The notes under the pieces are model-generated. The model saw only the letters and a list, made by a program, of their open reading frames with translations. It did not search any database and was not told the DNA's origin. 64,000 nt of DNA from Agrobacterium larrymoorei (GTDB lineage Bacteria; Pseudomonadota; Alphaproteobacteria; Rhizobiales; Rhizobiaceae). Both the position numbers and the translations under genes were made by a program. Every line of letters starts with the position of its first letter. The first letter of the stretch is position 1. The stretch covers positions 2,850,501-2,914,500 of the forward strand of contig NZ_JAUTBL010000002.1 in assembly GCF_030819275.1 (NCBI RefSeq), written 5' to 3'. Positions 56,479 through 64,000 of this stretch are shown here, piece after piece.

Positions 56479-57420
56479 TTAGTACAGAACGTTCTTGGCT
56501 TCCGGCTTGTCGATGTTTTCCTTGGTGACGACGACGACACCGGTATCGACGAACTTCTCGACCTTTTCCTTCTTGATGAGCTTTTCGACGGTTTCAACGC
56601 CCTTTTCGCCCATCTGGTAGGAACCCTGTACCACGATCGCGGACAGCGTGCCGTCCTTGACGAAGTTCTGGAGGTCTTCGTTGCCGTCGAAGCCGATGGC
56701 AACGACCTTGCCAGCCTTGCCGGACTGAGCGAGCGCGCGGCCAACACCGATTGCGGTCGGCTCGTTGGCGCCGAAGATGCCCTTCAGGTCAGGGTTGGCG
56801 GCCAGAACGTCGGTCGTCTGGTTCAAAGCGGTCGCCATCTGGGACTGCGAGTAGTAAGGTCCAACGATCTGAAGCTTGGAATGAGCCTTGATGTAGTCGA
56901 TGAAGCCACCGACGCGACCGATTTCAGAACCGGCACCGGCAACATAAGACATGACAGCGATCTTGCCTTCCGTGCCGACCTTCTTGATCATTTCTTCGGC
57001 GGCCAGTTCACCGGCCTTCTTGTTGTCGGTCGCCAGGAACGACTGGTAATACTGCTCGCCACCCTTGGCCAGCTGCGAGTCGATCAGAACGACGGGGATA
57101 CGCGCTTCCCAGGCCTTCTTGACGGCGGGCAAAAGAGCGTCCGGGTCGGACGGCGCGAGCACGATGCCGTCGACCTTACGGTTGACTGCATTTTCAACCA
57201 TGTTCACCTGGTCGGCAATGGCGGATTCGGACGCCGGACCCTGGAAGGTCATCGTTTCGCCCTTGATGTTCTTCATCGCAGCGTCGGCGCCCTTCTGGAC
57301 GTTCTGCCAGAATGTCGAGTTGACGGTCTTGACGATGACGGCGATTTCGCCGGCCTGAACCGCGGAAACGCTCCAGAGCGCGATCACGGATGTCAAAAGA
57401 ACAGTGGTCAGTTTCTTCAT
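56479..57420 (-). CDS. Periplasmic sugar-binding protein, ribose type
   Basis: ABC importer component (PBP1 fold, Peripla_BP_4), 313 residues. Signal peptide MKKLTTVLLTSVIALWSVSA with cleavage after VQA. Mature features are IAVIVKTVNSTFWQNVQKGA, DGIVLAPSDPDAL, IPVVLIDSQL, GIFGANEPTAIGVGRAL and KVVAIGFDGNEDLQNFV, typical of RbsB-like proteins. ATG 57420 follows GGAGGAAG. Ligand likely L-fucose or a related sugar, from neighbours only. Confidence 0.92.
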   Translation of the reverse strand: MKKLTTVLLTSVIALWSVSAVQAGEIAVIVKTVNSTFWQNVQKGADAAMKNIKGETMTFQGPASESAIADQVNMVENAVNRKVDGIVLAPSDPDALLPAVKKAWEARIPVVLIDSQLAKGGEQYYQSFLATDNKKAGELAAEEMIKKVGTEGKIAVMSYVAGAGSEIGRVGGFIDYIKAHSKLQIVGPYYSQSQMATALNQTTDVLAANPDLKGIFGANEPTAIGVGRALAQSGKAGKVVAIGFDGNEDLQNFVKDGTLSAIVVQGSYQMGEKGVETVEKLIKKEKVEKFVDTGVVVVTKENIDKPEAKNVLY

Positions 57421-57520
57421 GTCTTCCTCCATTTGTACCGGCGAAGGGAGAGCTCCTCTTCTCAACACCGGCTGTCCCGCGGATAGGGTCCGCACCCTTT
57501 TCAGAAGCCTTGCAGTGCAA

Positions 57521-58543
57521 TCAGCGGCGATTGCGCAACTGGTCGATCCAGACTGTCATCAAGATGACGAGGCCGATGATGATCTGCTGCGTGAAGGCAG
57601 AGACCCCGTTCATGTTGAGACCGTTGCGCAGGATGCCGATGACGAATGCACCGATGGCTGTCCCTGAAATCGTTCCGACGCCGCCGATCAGCGAGGTTCC
57701 GCCGATAACGGCGCTGGCGATGGCATCAAGCTCGTACATGACACCTTCGTTCGGCTGTGCGGTGACGAGGCGCGACATCAATACGCAGCCCGTCAGACCG
57801 GCAAGTGTGCCGGAAAGAACGTAGGTGAAGTTGGTGACGCGGGCGACATTGACGCCAGAGAGGCGAGCCGCCTCGGCATTGGAGCCGACCGCGTAGATGT
57901 GGCGTCCGAGAACCGAACGGTTCAGCATGAAAGCCACGGCAAGAGCAATGACGACCATCAGGATGACGGGGTAGGGAATGCCCGGGAAAACCACGTTCGG
58001 GAATCCGTCATCACCGATGTTGACGATGCGGAAGAGGGCGCCGTTGCCAAGTTCGCCAAAGGATTCGCCAAGACCCGAGACGGCACGCGCACCGGTGATC
58101 TGCAGCGCAACACCACGGGCAATCAACATCATGCCAAGCGTTGCGATGAAAGGCGGCAGCTTGAAGCGCGTGACGAGAAAACCATTGATCAGACCACAGA
58201 GCGAGCCCGTCAGGATACCAAGGAACATACCGACCGGAACCGGCATGCCGAGTTCCTTTACCGCAAGTGCTGCGACCACACCGGCCAGCGCCAGAACCGA
58301 ACCAACGGACAAGTCGATGCCGCCGGTGATAATGACGCAGGTCGCGCCAATACCCAAAAGCGCAATCGAGGTGACCTGCAGCGCAATCGTCATGGCATTA
58401 TTGACGCTGAAGAAGGCACTGCTGGTGGCCGAAAACACGATGGCCAGCACCACGAGGCTGCCGAGCGCGGCAAACTTCTGGATGATGTCCTTCTGTCTGT
58501 CGCTGAGCGAAGGGGTCTTAACGGGTTCTGGGGATTTCGACAT
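57521..58543 (-). CDS. Sugar ABC transporter permease, RbsC type
   Basis: Inner-membrane channel, 340 residues, with eight to ten hydrophobic helices. BPD_transp_2 signatures include GIDLSVGSVLALAGVVAA, GFLVTRFKLPPFIATLGMMLIARGVAL, RHIYAVGSNAEAARLSGVNVAR and AVIGGTSLIGGVGTISGTAIGAFVIG. It is eight bases after the ATPase gene and 100 bases before the binding-protein gene. Confidence 0.95.
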   Translation of the reverse strand: MSKSPEPVKTPSLSDRQKDIIQKFAALGSLVVLAIVFSATSSAFFSVNNAMTIALQVTSIALLGIGATCVIITGGIDLSVGSVLALAGVVAALAVKELGMPVPVGMFLGILTGSLCGLINGFLVTRFKLPPFIATLGMMLIARGVALQITGARAVSGLGESFGELGNGALFRIVNIGDDGFPNVVFPGIPYPVILMVVIALAVAFMLNRSVLGRHIYAVGSNAEAARLSGVNVARVTNFTYVLSGTLAGLTGCVLMSRLVTAQPNEGVMYELDAIASAVIGGTSLIGGVGTISGTAIGAFVIGILRNGLNMNGVSAFTQQIIIGLVILMTVWIDQLRNRR

Positions 58544-58551
58544 GTCTTACC

Positions 58552-60117
58552 TCATTGCGCCTTGCGGCTATAGCCGGAGGCATAGCGCATGATTTCTTCT
58601 TGATTGGTCTTGGCCGTTTCCAGCACACCGGTAATGGTTCCTTCGTGGAACACCGCGATACGATCCGTCAGGCCCAACACTTCGGGCAGTTCCGAGCTGA
58701 TGAGGATCACGCCGATGCCGCGGGCAGCAAGCTCATCCATGATCTTGTAGATCGCGAACTTCGCACCGACGTCGATGCCGCGGGTGGGCTCATCGAAAAA
58801 CAGGATGCGCGACTGGCGGAACAGCCACTTGCCGATGATGATCTTCTGCTGGTTGCCACCCGACAGAAGGCGAACCGTCTGCTTGATCGAGGGTGTGCGT
58901 ACATTCAAGAGATCGACATAATGCTTCGCGACCTCGTCGTGCTTCTTGAAATCGATCAGGCCGAAGCGGTTGGAGACCTCATCCATATTGGCAAGCGAGG
59001 TATTGGCAGCCACCGACATCTTGATCGCCAGGCCATCGCTCTTGCGGTCTTCGGAGAGGTAGGCAATTCCCTGCTCGATAGCGTCCTGTGGCGACTTGAT
59101 CGTCAGCTCGCGGCCCTCGAAGGTGATCGTGCCCGCATCGAAAGCATCCGCGCCGAAAATGGCACGGGCAACTTCGGTACGACCGGCGCCCATAAGACCG
59201 GCGAATCCAAGGATTTCGCCACGGCGCAATTCGAAATTGACGTCCTGGAATACGCCTGCACGCGTCAGACCCTTGACGGAGAAGATGACCTCATCCGTCG
59301 GCTTGGACGTACGCTCGGGGAACTTTTCCTCCAGCGAGCGGCCAACCATGCGGGTAACGATGTCATCGACGGTGATCGACTTGAAATCGTCGGTCGAGAT
59401 ATAGCGTCCATCACGAAGCACGGTGACGCGATCGACGATCTCGGCCATCTCATCCAGGCGGTGGGAAATGTAGACGATACCGACACCGGAGGCCTTCAGG
59501 TCGCGGATGACCTTGAACAGCAGGCGTGTTTCCTGCTCGGTCAGCGACGAGGTCGGCTCATCCATGATGAGCACTTCGGCATCGAGTGAAAGCGCCTTGG
59601 CGATTTCGACCATCTGACACTGTGCCACGGAAAGGCCGCGCACCAGCGTATCCGGATGGATATCCACGCCGAGGCGATCGAGACAGCGTTTGGCATCGGC
59701 ACGCAGCGTCTTGCGGTCGACCAGGAAGCCTTTTCTCGGTTCGCGCGCAAGATAGATGTTTTCGGCAACGCTCAAATGCGGAACAAGATTGAGTTCCTGG
59801 TGGATGATGGCAATGCCGGCGGCTTCCGATTCCAGCGGAGAGGCATACTGGACCTTCTGGCCCTTATGCAGGATCGTGCCGCTGGTCGGTTGATAGACGC
59901 CACTGATGATCTTCATCAGCGTGGACTTGCCAGCGCCATTTTCGCCACAGACGGCGTGAACTTCACCGGAGCGCAGGTCGAAACGCACATCGCTCAACGC
60001 CTTGACGCCGGGGAACTCCTTGCAGATGTCCTCAAGACGCAGAAGCGTACCGGACGCCTGAAGCGCGTCATGCCGTGTGTCATCATGGCTCGAAATGGAC
60101 GATGCGCCCTGCGACAT
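58552..60117 (-). CDS. Sugar ABC transporter ATP-binding protein, RbsA type
   Basis: Double-domain ATPase of 521 residues. First domain: Walker A GENGAGKSTLMK near 58-70, signature-like LSVAQCQMVEIAKAL, Walker B VLIMDEPTSSL. Second domain: degenerate Walker A FAGLMGAGRTEVARAIFG, signature LSGGNQQKIIIGKWL, Walker B ILFFDEPTRGIDVG. This asymmetry is normal for the family. First gene of the - strand operon; GGGAGG precedes ATG 60117. Confidence 0.95.
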   Translation of the reverse strand: MSQGASSISSHDDTRHDALQASGTLLRLEDICKEFPGVKALSDVRFDLRSGEVHAVCGENGAGKSTLMKIISGVYQPTSGTILHKGQKVQYASPLESEAAGIAIIHQELNLVPHLSVAENIYLAREPRKGFLVDRKTLRADAKRCLDRLGVDIHPDTLVRGLSVAQCQMVEIAKALSLDAEVLIMDEPTSSLTEQETRLLFKVIRDLKASGVGIVYISHRLDEMAEIVDRVTVLRDGRYISTDDFKSITVDDIVTRMVGRSLEEKFPERTSKPTDEVIFSVKGLTRAGVFQDVNFELRRGEILGFAGLMGAGRTEVARAIFGADAFDAGTITFEGRELTIKSPQDAIEQGIAYLSEDRKSDGLAIKMSVAANTSLANMDEVSNRFGLIDFKKHDEVAKHYVDLLNVRTPSIKQTVRLLSGGNQQKIIIGKWLFRQSRILFFDEPTRGIDVGAKFAIYKIMDELAARGIGVILISSELPEVLGLTDRIAVFHEGTITGVLETAKTNQEEIMRYASGYSRKAQ

Positions 60118-60220
60118 CCGCTACCTCCCAATAGCCGCTCCGTTCTCCCGCAGAGCGCTTCAATGGGCGCAATGGTTAGGCCGCATTTTTTTCATGGTCA
60201 AGCCAATTTATGATTTTTTG

Positions 60221-60278
60221 TTGCCCTGCATAGCAATCTCGGCGAAATGAAATCTCCAAATTGCTTATAAATAACAAT
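60221..60278. promoter_or_regulatory. Two candidate operator palindromes in the divergent control region
   Basis: TTGC-CCTGCATA-GCAA (60221-60236) and the near-palindrome ATTGCTTATAAATAACAAT (60260-60278) lie about 40 bases apart, centre to centre, between the transporter operon and the FadR-type regulator gene. Shared TTGY...RCAA ends suggest sites for one dimeric regulator; inferred. Confidence 0.4.
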
Positions 60279-60375
60279 CTTTTCAATGAGATAAAATATA
60301 TCTTTGCCAATGTGTTCTGTAAGGGATACGGTAAGGCCAAATCTCAATATTTATCAGAACAACCGTGGACTGCAG

Positions 60376-61068
60376 ATGAATGGTCAGGCCAAAATCCTGG
60401 AACCGAGGCGACTTTACCAACAAGTTGCGGATCAGATCCGCGAACTGATCGATGGTGGAGAGTTTCAGGCTGGAACACGGCTACCGTCCGAGCGGGACCT
60501 CGCCCAGAAGCTCGGTGTTTCCCGTCCGTCTCTGCGTGAAGCACTGATCGCGCTTGAAATCGATGGCAGCGTTGAAATTCGCATGGGCTCCGGCGTCTAT
60601 GTATCGACTGAGACCGCCGCGCGACAAGCGAGCACACGGTCTCTTGGCGACAGTCCTTCGGAACTCATGCAAGCCCGTTCAACATTGGAAGGTGCGACCA
60701 TCGTCCTCGCCGCCAGCCGTATCGATGAGGCTGCTCTCGTGACTCTGCGAGGAACGCTCGATGAGATGAGGAAGGAGATCGACGCAGGTCGCAAGCCTCT
60801 GGATCAGGACAGAAAGTTTCACGCCACGATCGCCGAGCAATCAGGAAACACGATTCTGGCGCGTTTGGTTGGCGATCTCTTCGATGATAGGCACAGCCCG
60901 ATCTCGACACAATTGCGGGTAAAGTTCGAAGACCGTAGGACGTGGACTTTTGCGCTGGAAGAACACGAGGCCATTCTGGCTGCGCTGGAAAGTCGCGACC
61001 CGCTATTGGCTCAGGCAGCCATGCGCATTCACCTGGAAAGCTCAAGACGACGCTGGATCGATATGTAA
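60376..61068 (+). CDS. FadR-subfamily GntR transcriptional regulator
   Basis: The 230-residue protein has an N-terminal winged helix (RLYQQVADQIRELIDGGEF; LPSERDLAQKLGVSRPSLREAL) and a C-terminal FCD ligand domain with metal-site residues in DRKFHATIAEQSGN and EEHEAILAALESRD, ending MRIHLESSRRRW. ATG 60376 is chosen over an in-frame TTG at 60304. It probably controls the divergent transporter-catabolic operon and the downstream UxaA-family gene; the ligand is likely a pathway intermediate. Confidence 0.9.
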   Translation: MNGQAKILEPRRLYQQVADQIRELIDGGEFQAGTRLPSERDLAQKLGVSRPSLREALIALEIDGSVEIRMGSGVYVSTETAARQASTRSLGDSPSELMQARSTLEGATIVLAASRIDEAALVTLRGTLDEMRKEIDAGRKPLDQDRKFHATIAEQSGNTILARLVGDLFDDRHSPISTQLRVKFEDRRTWTFALEEHEAILAALESRDPLLAQAAMRIHLESSRRRWIDM

Positions 61069-61113
61069 TTCAAGACATGCCTCGGCAGACGATCTGTCGG
61101 GAGGAGGAAAAGA

Positions 61114-62646
61114 GTGACTGAGAATACCGAAGCTACCATTCTACTGAACACAAAAGACAATGTCGCGGTTGCCCGACGGCCCATTCCGAAAGAAGCGGAC
61201 ATCGGGCGCGGCGATCTGAAGGCGCTCGACCTGATCGGGCGCGGTCACAAAGTGGCCCTGAAGCCGATCAGGTCCGGCGAAGAAGTGATCAAGTACGGTC
61301 AGGTGATTGGCGTTGCCACGCAGGACATCGAGGCCGGACGCCATGTCCACCTGCACAACCTTGCCATGGTGCCATCTGAACATTCCCACCAGTTCAGCGT
61401 CGATATCGAAGAAAAAGGCATGCTGCCGGAAGCCGAACGTCGGACCTTCATGGGCTACGATCGCGGAACGGGCGGTGCCGGCACACGCAACTATATCGGC
61501 GTCATCGCCTCGGTGAACTGTTCGGCCACCGTATCGCGTTACATAGCCGACTACTTCAACAAGGAAGGTGGTCTCGACGGTTTCGACAATGTTGACGGCG
61601 TCGTGGCTTTGACGCACGGAACGGGCTGTGCGCTGAACACCAAGTCCGAAGGCTATCGACTGCTGATCCGCACCATCCAGGGCTATGCCCGCCATCCGAA
61701 TTTTGGTGGCATCCTGCTGATCGGCCTCGGCTGCGAGACCAACCAGATCGCGCCGATCCTCGAACACTACAAGATGGAGGAGGGCGATCGGCTGCGGACG
61801 ATGACGATCCAGCAGCATGGCGGGACGCGAAAGACCATTGAAGCGGCCATTGCCAACATCAAGGAGATGTTGCCGGTCGTCAATGCGGCAAAGCGCACCG
61901 AACAGCCGCTGTCGAAACTGAAGCTGGCGCTCGAATGCGGTGGTTCGGATGGATATTCGGGGATTTCGGCGAATCCGGCTCTCGGCTACGCTTCGGACCT
62001 TATCGTCCGTAACGGCGGCACCACGGTTCTGGCCGAAACGCCGGAGATTTACGGCGCAGAACACCTTTTGACCCGCCGTGCCGTGACACCCGCTGTTGCC
62101 GAGAAGCTGTTGCAGCGCATCGACTGGTGGCGCGATTACACCGCCCGCAATGGCGACGAGCTGAACAACAACCCCTCTCACGGCAACAAGCTCGGTGGCC
62201 TGACCACCATTCTGGAAAAATCGCTCGGTGCCGTCGCCAAGGGCGGCTCCATGCCGCTGAAGGCTGTCTACGAGTTTGCCGAGACCGTGACCGAACCAGG
62301 CTTCGTCTTCATGGACACACCCGGCTATGACCCTGTGGCGGTCACCGGCCAAGTGGCGGGCGGCTGCAATGTCATCTGTTTCACCACGGGCCGCGGCTCC
62401 GTCTCCGGCTTTAAACCGGCGCCATGCATCAAGATCGCCACGAACTCCGAAATGTATGAGCACATGAAGGAGGACATGGATATCAACTGCGGCGATATCG
62501 TCACCGGCAAGGAAACGATCGAGGAGGCAGGTCGGCGCATCTTCGACCATATCATTGCCGTCGCATCCGGCGAGCAGACCGTCAGTGAAATCTATGACTA
62601 CGGCGACAATGAGTTTGTGCCATGGCAGGTCGGCGCTGTGACCTGA
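61114..62646 (+). CDS. UxaA-family (altronate dehydratase-like) dehydratase
   Basis: The 510-residue protein joins an N-terminal SAF domain (about 10-95; RPIPKEADIGRGDLKALDL) to the galactarate/altronate dehydratase catalytic domain (GYDRGTGGAGTRNYIGVI; GTGCALNTKSEG; GGSDGYSGISANPALGYASD; GCNVICFTTGRGS). Such enzymes are iron-dependent and act on sugar acids such as D-altronate. Start is GTG 61114 with an unusually strong GGGAGGAGG upstream. It follows the regulator by 45 bases. Substrate in this locus is unknown, since a fuconate dehydratase of another superfamily is also present. Confidence 0.9.
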   Translation: MTENTEATILLNTKDNVAVARRPIPKEADIGRGDLKALDLIGRGHKVALKPIRSGEEVIKYGQVIGVATQDIEAGRHVHLHNLAMVPSEHSHQFSVDIEEKGMLPEAERRTFMGYDRGTGGAGTRNYIGVIASVNCSATVSRYIADYFNKEGGLDGFDNVDGVVALTHGTGCALNTKSEGYRLLIRTIQGYARHPNFGGILLIGLGCETNQIAPILEHYKMEEGDRLRTMTIQQHGGTRKTIEAAIANIKEMLPVVNAAKRTEQPLSKLKLALECGGSDGYSGISANPALGYASDLIVRNGGTTVLAETPEIYGAEHLLTRRAVTPAVAEKLLQRIDWWRDYTARNGDELNNNPSHGNKLGGLTTILEKSLGAVAKGGSMPLKAVYEFAETVTEPGFVFMDTPGYDPVAVTGQVAGGCNVICFTTGRGSVSGFKPAPCIKIATNSEMYEHMKEDMDINCGDIVTGKETIEEAGRRIFDHIIAVASGEQTVSEIYDYGDNEFVPWQVGAVT

Positions 62647-62671
62647 TGCTTCACGTGAAACACCACATATA

Positions 62672-62706
62672 GAAAAAGGCCCGGCGATCACTCTCCGGGC
62701 CTTCTG
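62672..62706. terminator. Terminator between the UxaA-family gene and purH
   Basis: AGGCCCGG / CCGGGCCT stem. On the - strand it is followed by TTTTTC, a good terminator for purH; on the + strand the following TCTGCTTTT is weaker but usable. Confidence 0.85.
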
Positions 62707-62723
62707 CTTTTCTAAGTACCTAA

Positions 62724-64000
62724 TTAGTGGCGGAAGTGGCGCATACCGGTGAAGACCATCGCCACATTATGAGCGTCGGCTGCGTCGATCACTTCCTGGT
62801 CGCGCATGGAGCCGCCCGGCTGGATCACCGCCGTGGCGCCAGCAGCAATTGCAGCGAGAAGACCATCCGCGAAGGGATAGAAAGCTTCGGACGCGACGGC
62901 GGAACCCTTTGTCAGAGGCTCTGAAAGACCCATAGCCTTGGCAGCATCTTCCGCCTTTTGCGCTGCGATGCGTGCCGAGTCCACGCGGCTCATCTGGCCA
63001 GCACCAATACCGGCGGTCTGTCCGTCCTTGGCATAGATCACGGCATTCGACTTGACGTGCTTGGCGATCTTGAAGGCGAACTTCATGTCCTCAAGTTCCT
63101 GCTCAGTCGGCGCACGCTTGGTGACGACCTTCAGATCCAGATCCTCGACCATACCATTGTCGCGGCTCTGCACGAGGAGACCACCCGATACCGTCTTTGC
63201 GGTAATGCCAGCCGCACGGGGATCGGGAAGACCACCGGCAGAGAGGAGACGCAGGTTCGGCTTGCGCGCGACAATCGCCTGTGCCTCCTCCGTGACATCC
63301 GGCGCGATGATGACCTCGGTGAAGAGCTGGATGATCTCTTCCGCCGTTTCCGCGTCCAGTGTCTGGTTCAAAGCGATGACGCCGCCAAAGGCCGAAACAG
63401 GGTCGCAGGCAAGCGCGCGCTTGTAGGCTTCGAGCAGTGTCGGACCGGTTGCCACACCGCAGGGGTTCGCATGCTTGATGATGGCAACGGCTGGCGCATT
63501 CTCGGGCAGGAACTCGGCCACCAGCTCGTAGGCCGCATCCGTATCGTTGATGTTGTTATAAGAAAGCTGCTTGCCTTGCAGCAGGGTCGCGGTCGCAACA
63601 CCCGGGCGCTTCTCGCCCGTCAGATAGAAGCCAGCACTCTGGTGCGGGTTTTCGCCATAACGCATCTTTTCCTTCAGCGTGCCGCCGATGGCGCGGTAAT
63701 GCGGCGTCTCGATTGCGAGAGCTTCTGCGAACCAATTGGAGATGACGGCGTCGTAGGCCGCGGTACGGGCATAGGCCTTGGCGGCAAAGCGCTGGCGCAG
63801 AGCGTAGGATGTCTGTCCGTCATCGGCCTGCAAGGCTTCCAGCAGTTCCGGATAGTCGGTCGGATCGGTGACCACGGTCACATAGGCATGGTTCTTGGCC
63901 GAAGCGCGGATCATCGCCGGGCCGCCAATATCGATGTTCTCAACCGTGGTCGGATAGTCGCCGCCCTTGGCGCGAACCTCTTCGAACGGGTAAAGATTGA
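62724..64000 (-). CDS. purH: Bifunctional AICAR formyltransferase / IMP cyclohydrolase, 5' end cut by window
   Basis: Last two steps of purine synthesis. The frame runs without a stop from the window end to 62724, covering about 425 C-terminal residues of a protein usually near 535. It enters within the cyclohydrolase domain ([31 protein letters not shown]) and contains the transformylase motifs [33 protein letters not shown] and [26 protein letters not shown]. The normal C-terminus ([21 protein letters not shown]...MRHFRH) is present. Confidence 0.97.
   Translation of the reverse strand, partial: NLYPFEEVRAKGGDYPTTVENIDIGGPAMIRASAKNHAYVTVVTDPTDYPELLEALQADDGQTSYALRQRFAAKAYARTAAYDAVISNWFAEALAIETPHYRAIGGTLKEKMRYGENPHQSAGFYLTGEKRPGVATATLLQGKQLSYNNINDTDAAYELVAEFLPENAPAVAIIKHANPCGVATGPTLLEAYKRALACDPVSAFGGVIALNQTLDAETAEEIIQLFTEVIIAPDVTEEAQAIVARKPNLRLLSAGGLPDPRAAGITAKTVSGGLLVQSRDNGMVEDLDLKVVTKRAPTEQELEDMKFAFKIAKHVKSNAVIYAKDGQTAGIGAGQMSRVDSARIAAQKAEDAAKAMGLSEPLTKGSAVASEAFYPFADGLLAAIAAGATAVIQPGGSMRDQEVIDAADAHNVAMVFTGMRHFRH

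Noticed and set aside
61141..62691. 516-codon - strand ORF opposite the UxaA-family gene
   Set aside because: Antisense of a protein with clear SAF and dehydratase motifs.

Overview
The window is an ordinary-looking stretch of core chromosome from an alphaproteobacterium of the order Rhizobiales, most likely family Rhizobiaceae (Agrobacterium/Allorhizobium/Rhizobium-like). The evidence is a 2,830-residue cyclic beta-1,2-glucan synthase (ChvB/NdvB type), the large 180-kDa-class NAD-glutamate dehydrogenase, a CarD-FdxA-Suv3-type helicase complement, the aerobic (CobG-type) cobalamin pathway with a B12 riboswitch, and high GC with rich antisense shadow ORFs. I see no tRNA, rRNA, CRISPR array, insertion sequence, prophage or plasmid signature.

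Layout. 1-4.3 kb: 3'-truncated NAD-glutamate dehydrogenase (-). 4.8-9.1 kb: carD, a YkuD-type L,D-transpeptidase, a CenR-like response regulator followed by a stand-alone cyclic-nucleotide-binding protein, exonuclease III, and LolA. 9.3-16.3 kb: ftsK, amtB-glnK (read from a sigma-54-like promoter), acyl-CoA thioesterase II, and a UbiH-type hydroxylase. 16.6-20.6 kb: Suv3-like RNA helicase, S4 RNA-binding protein, fdxA. 20.7-25.8 kb: leuS-lptE-holA (-) and YggS (+). 25.8-36.1 kb: the glucan synthase and an M20 amidohydrolase.

36.1-52.1 kb is a dense cobalamin block of fifteen genes. A B12 riboswitch (about 47.72-47.87 kb, - strand) heads a DUF1636-like gene, cobW, cobN, cobG, cobH, cobI, cobJ, and beyond a strand switch cobL, cobE and cobM. 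cobK is inserted on the + strand between cobJ and cobL. cobO and cobQ are divergent from the riboswitch; cobD is convergent with cobQ, and cobC is divergent from cobD. Together these cover cobalt insertion, most ring methylations and contraction, adenosylation, amidation and aminopropanol attachment. cobA, cobB, cobS/cobT, cobP, cobU/cobV and cobF are not in the window.

52.2-62.6 kb is a sugar-acid catabolic locus resembling L-fucose (or L-galactose) oxidation. On the - strand a ribose-type ABC importer is followed by an aldo/keto reductase, a lactonase, a zinc dehydrogenase and an enolase-superfamily fuconate dehydratase. Divergently lie a FadR-type regulator and a UxaA-family dehydratase. 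The window ends inside purH (-).

The most interesting items are organisational: two divergent cob gene pairs whose start codons overlap inside one CATG, an uncharacterised cysteine-motif gene at the head of the riboswitch operon, and two unrelated dehydratase families in one sugar locus. I found no clear evidence of a wholly new multi-gene system.
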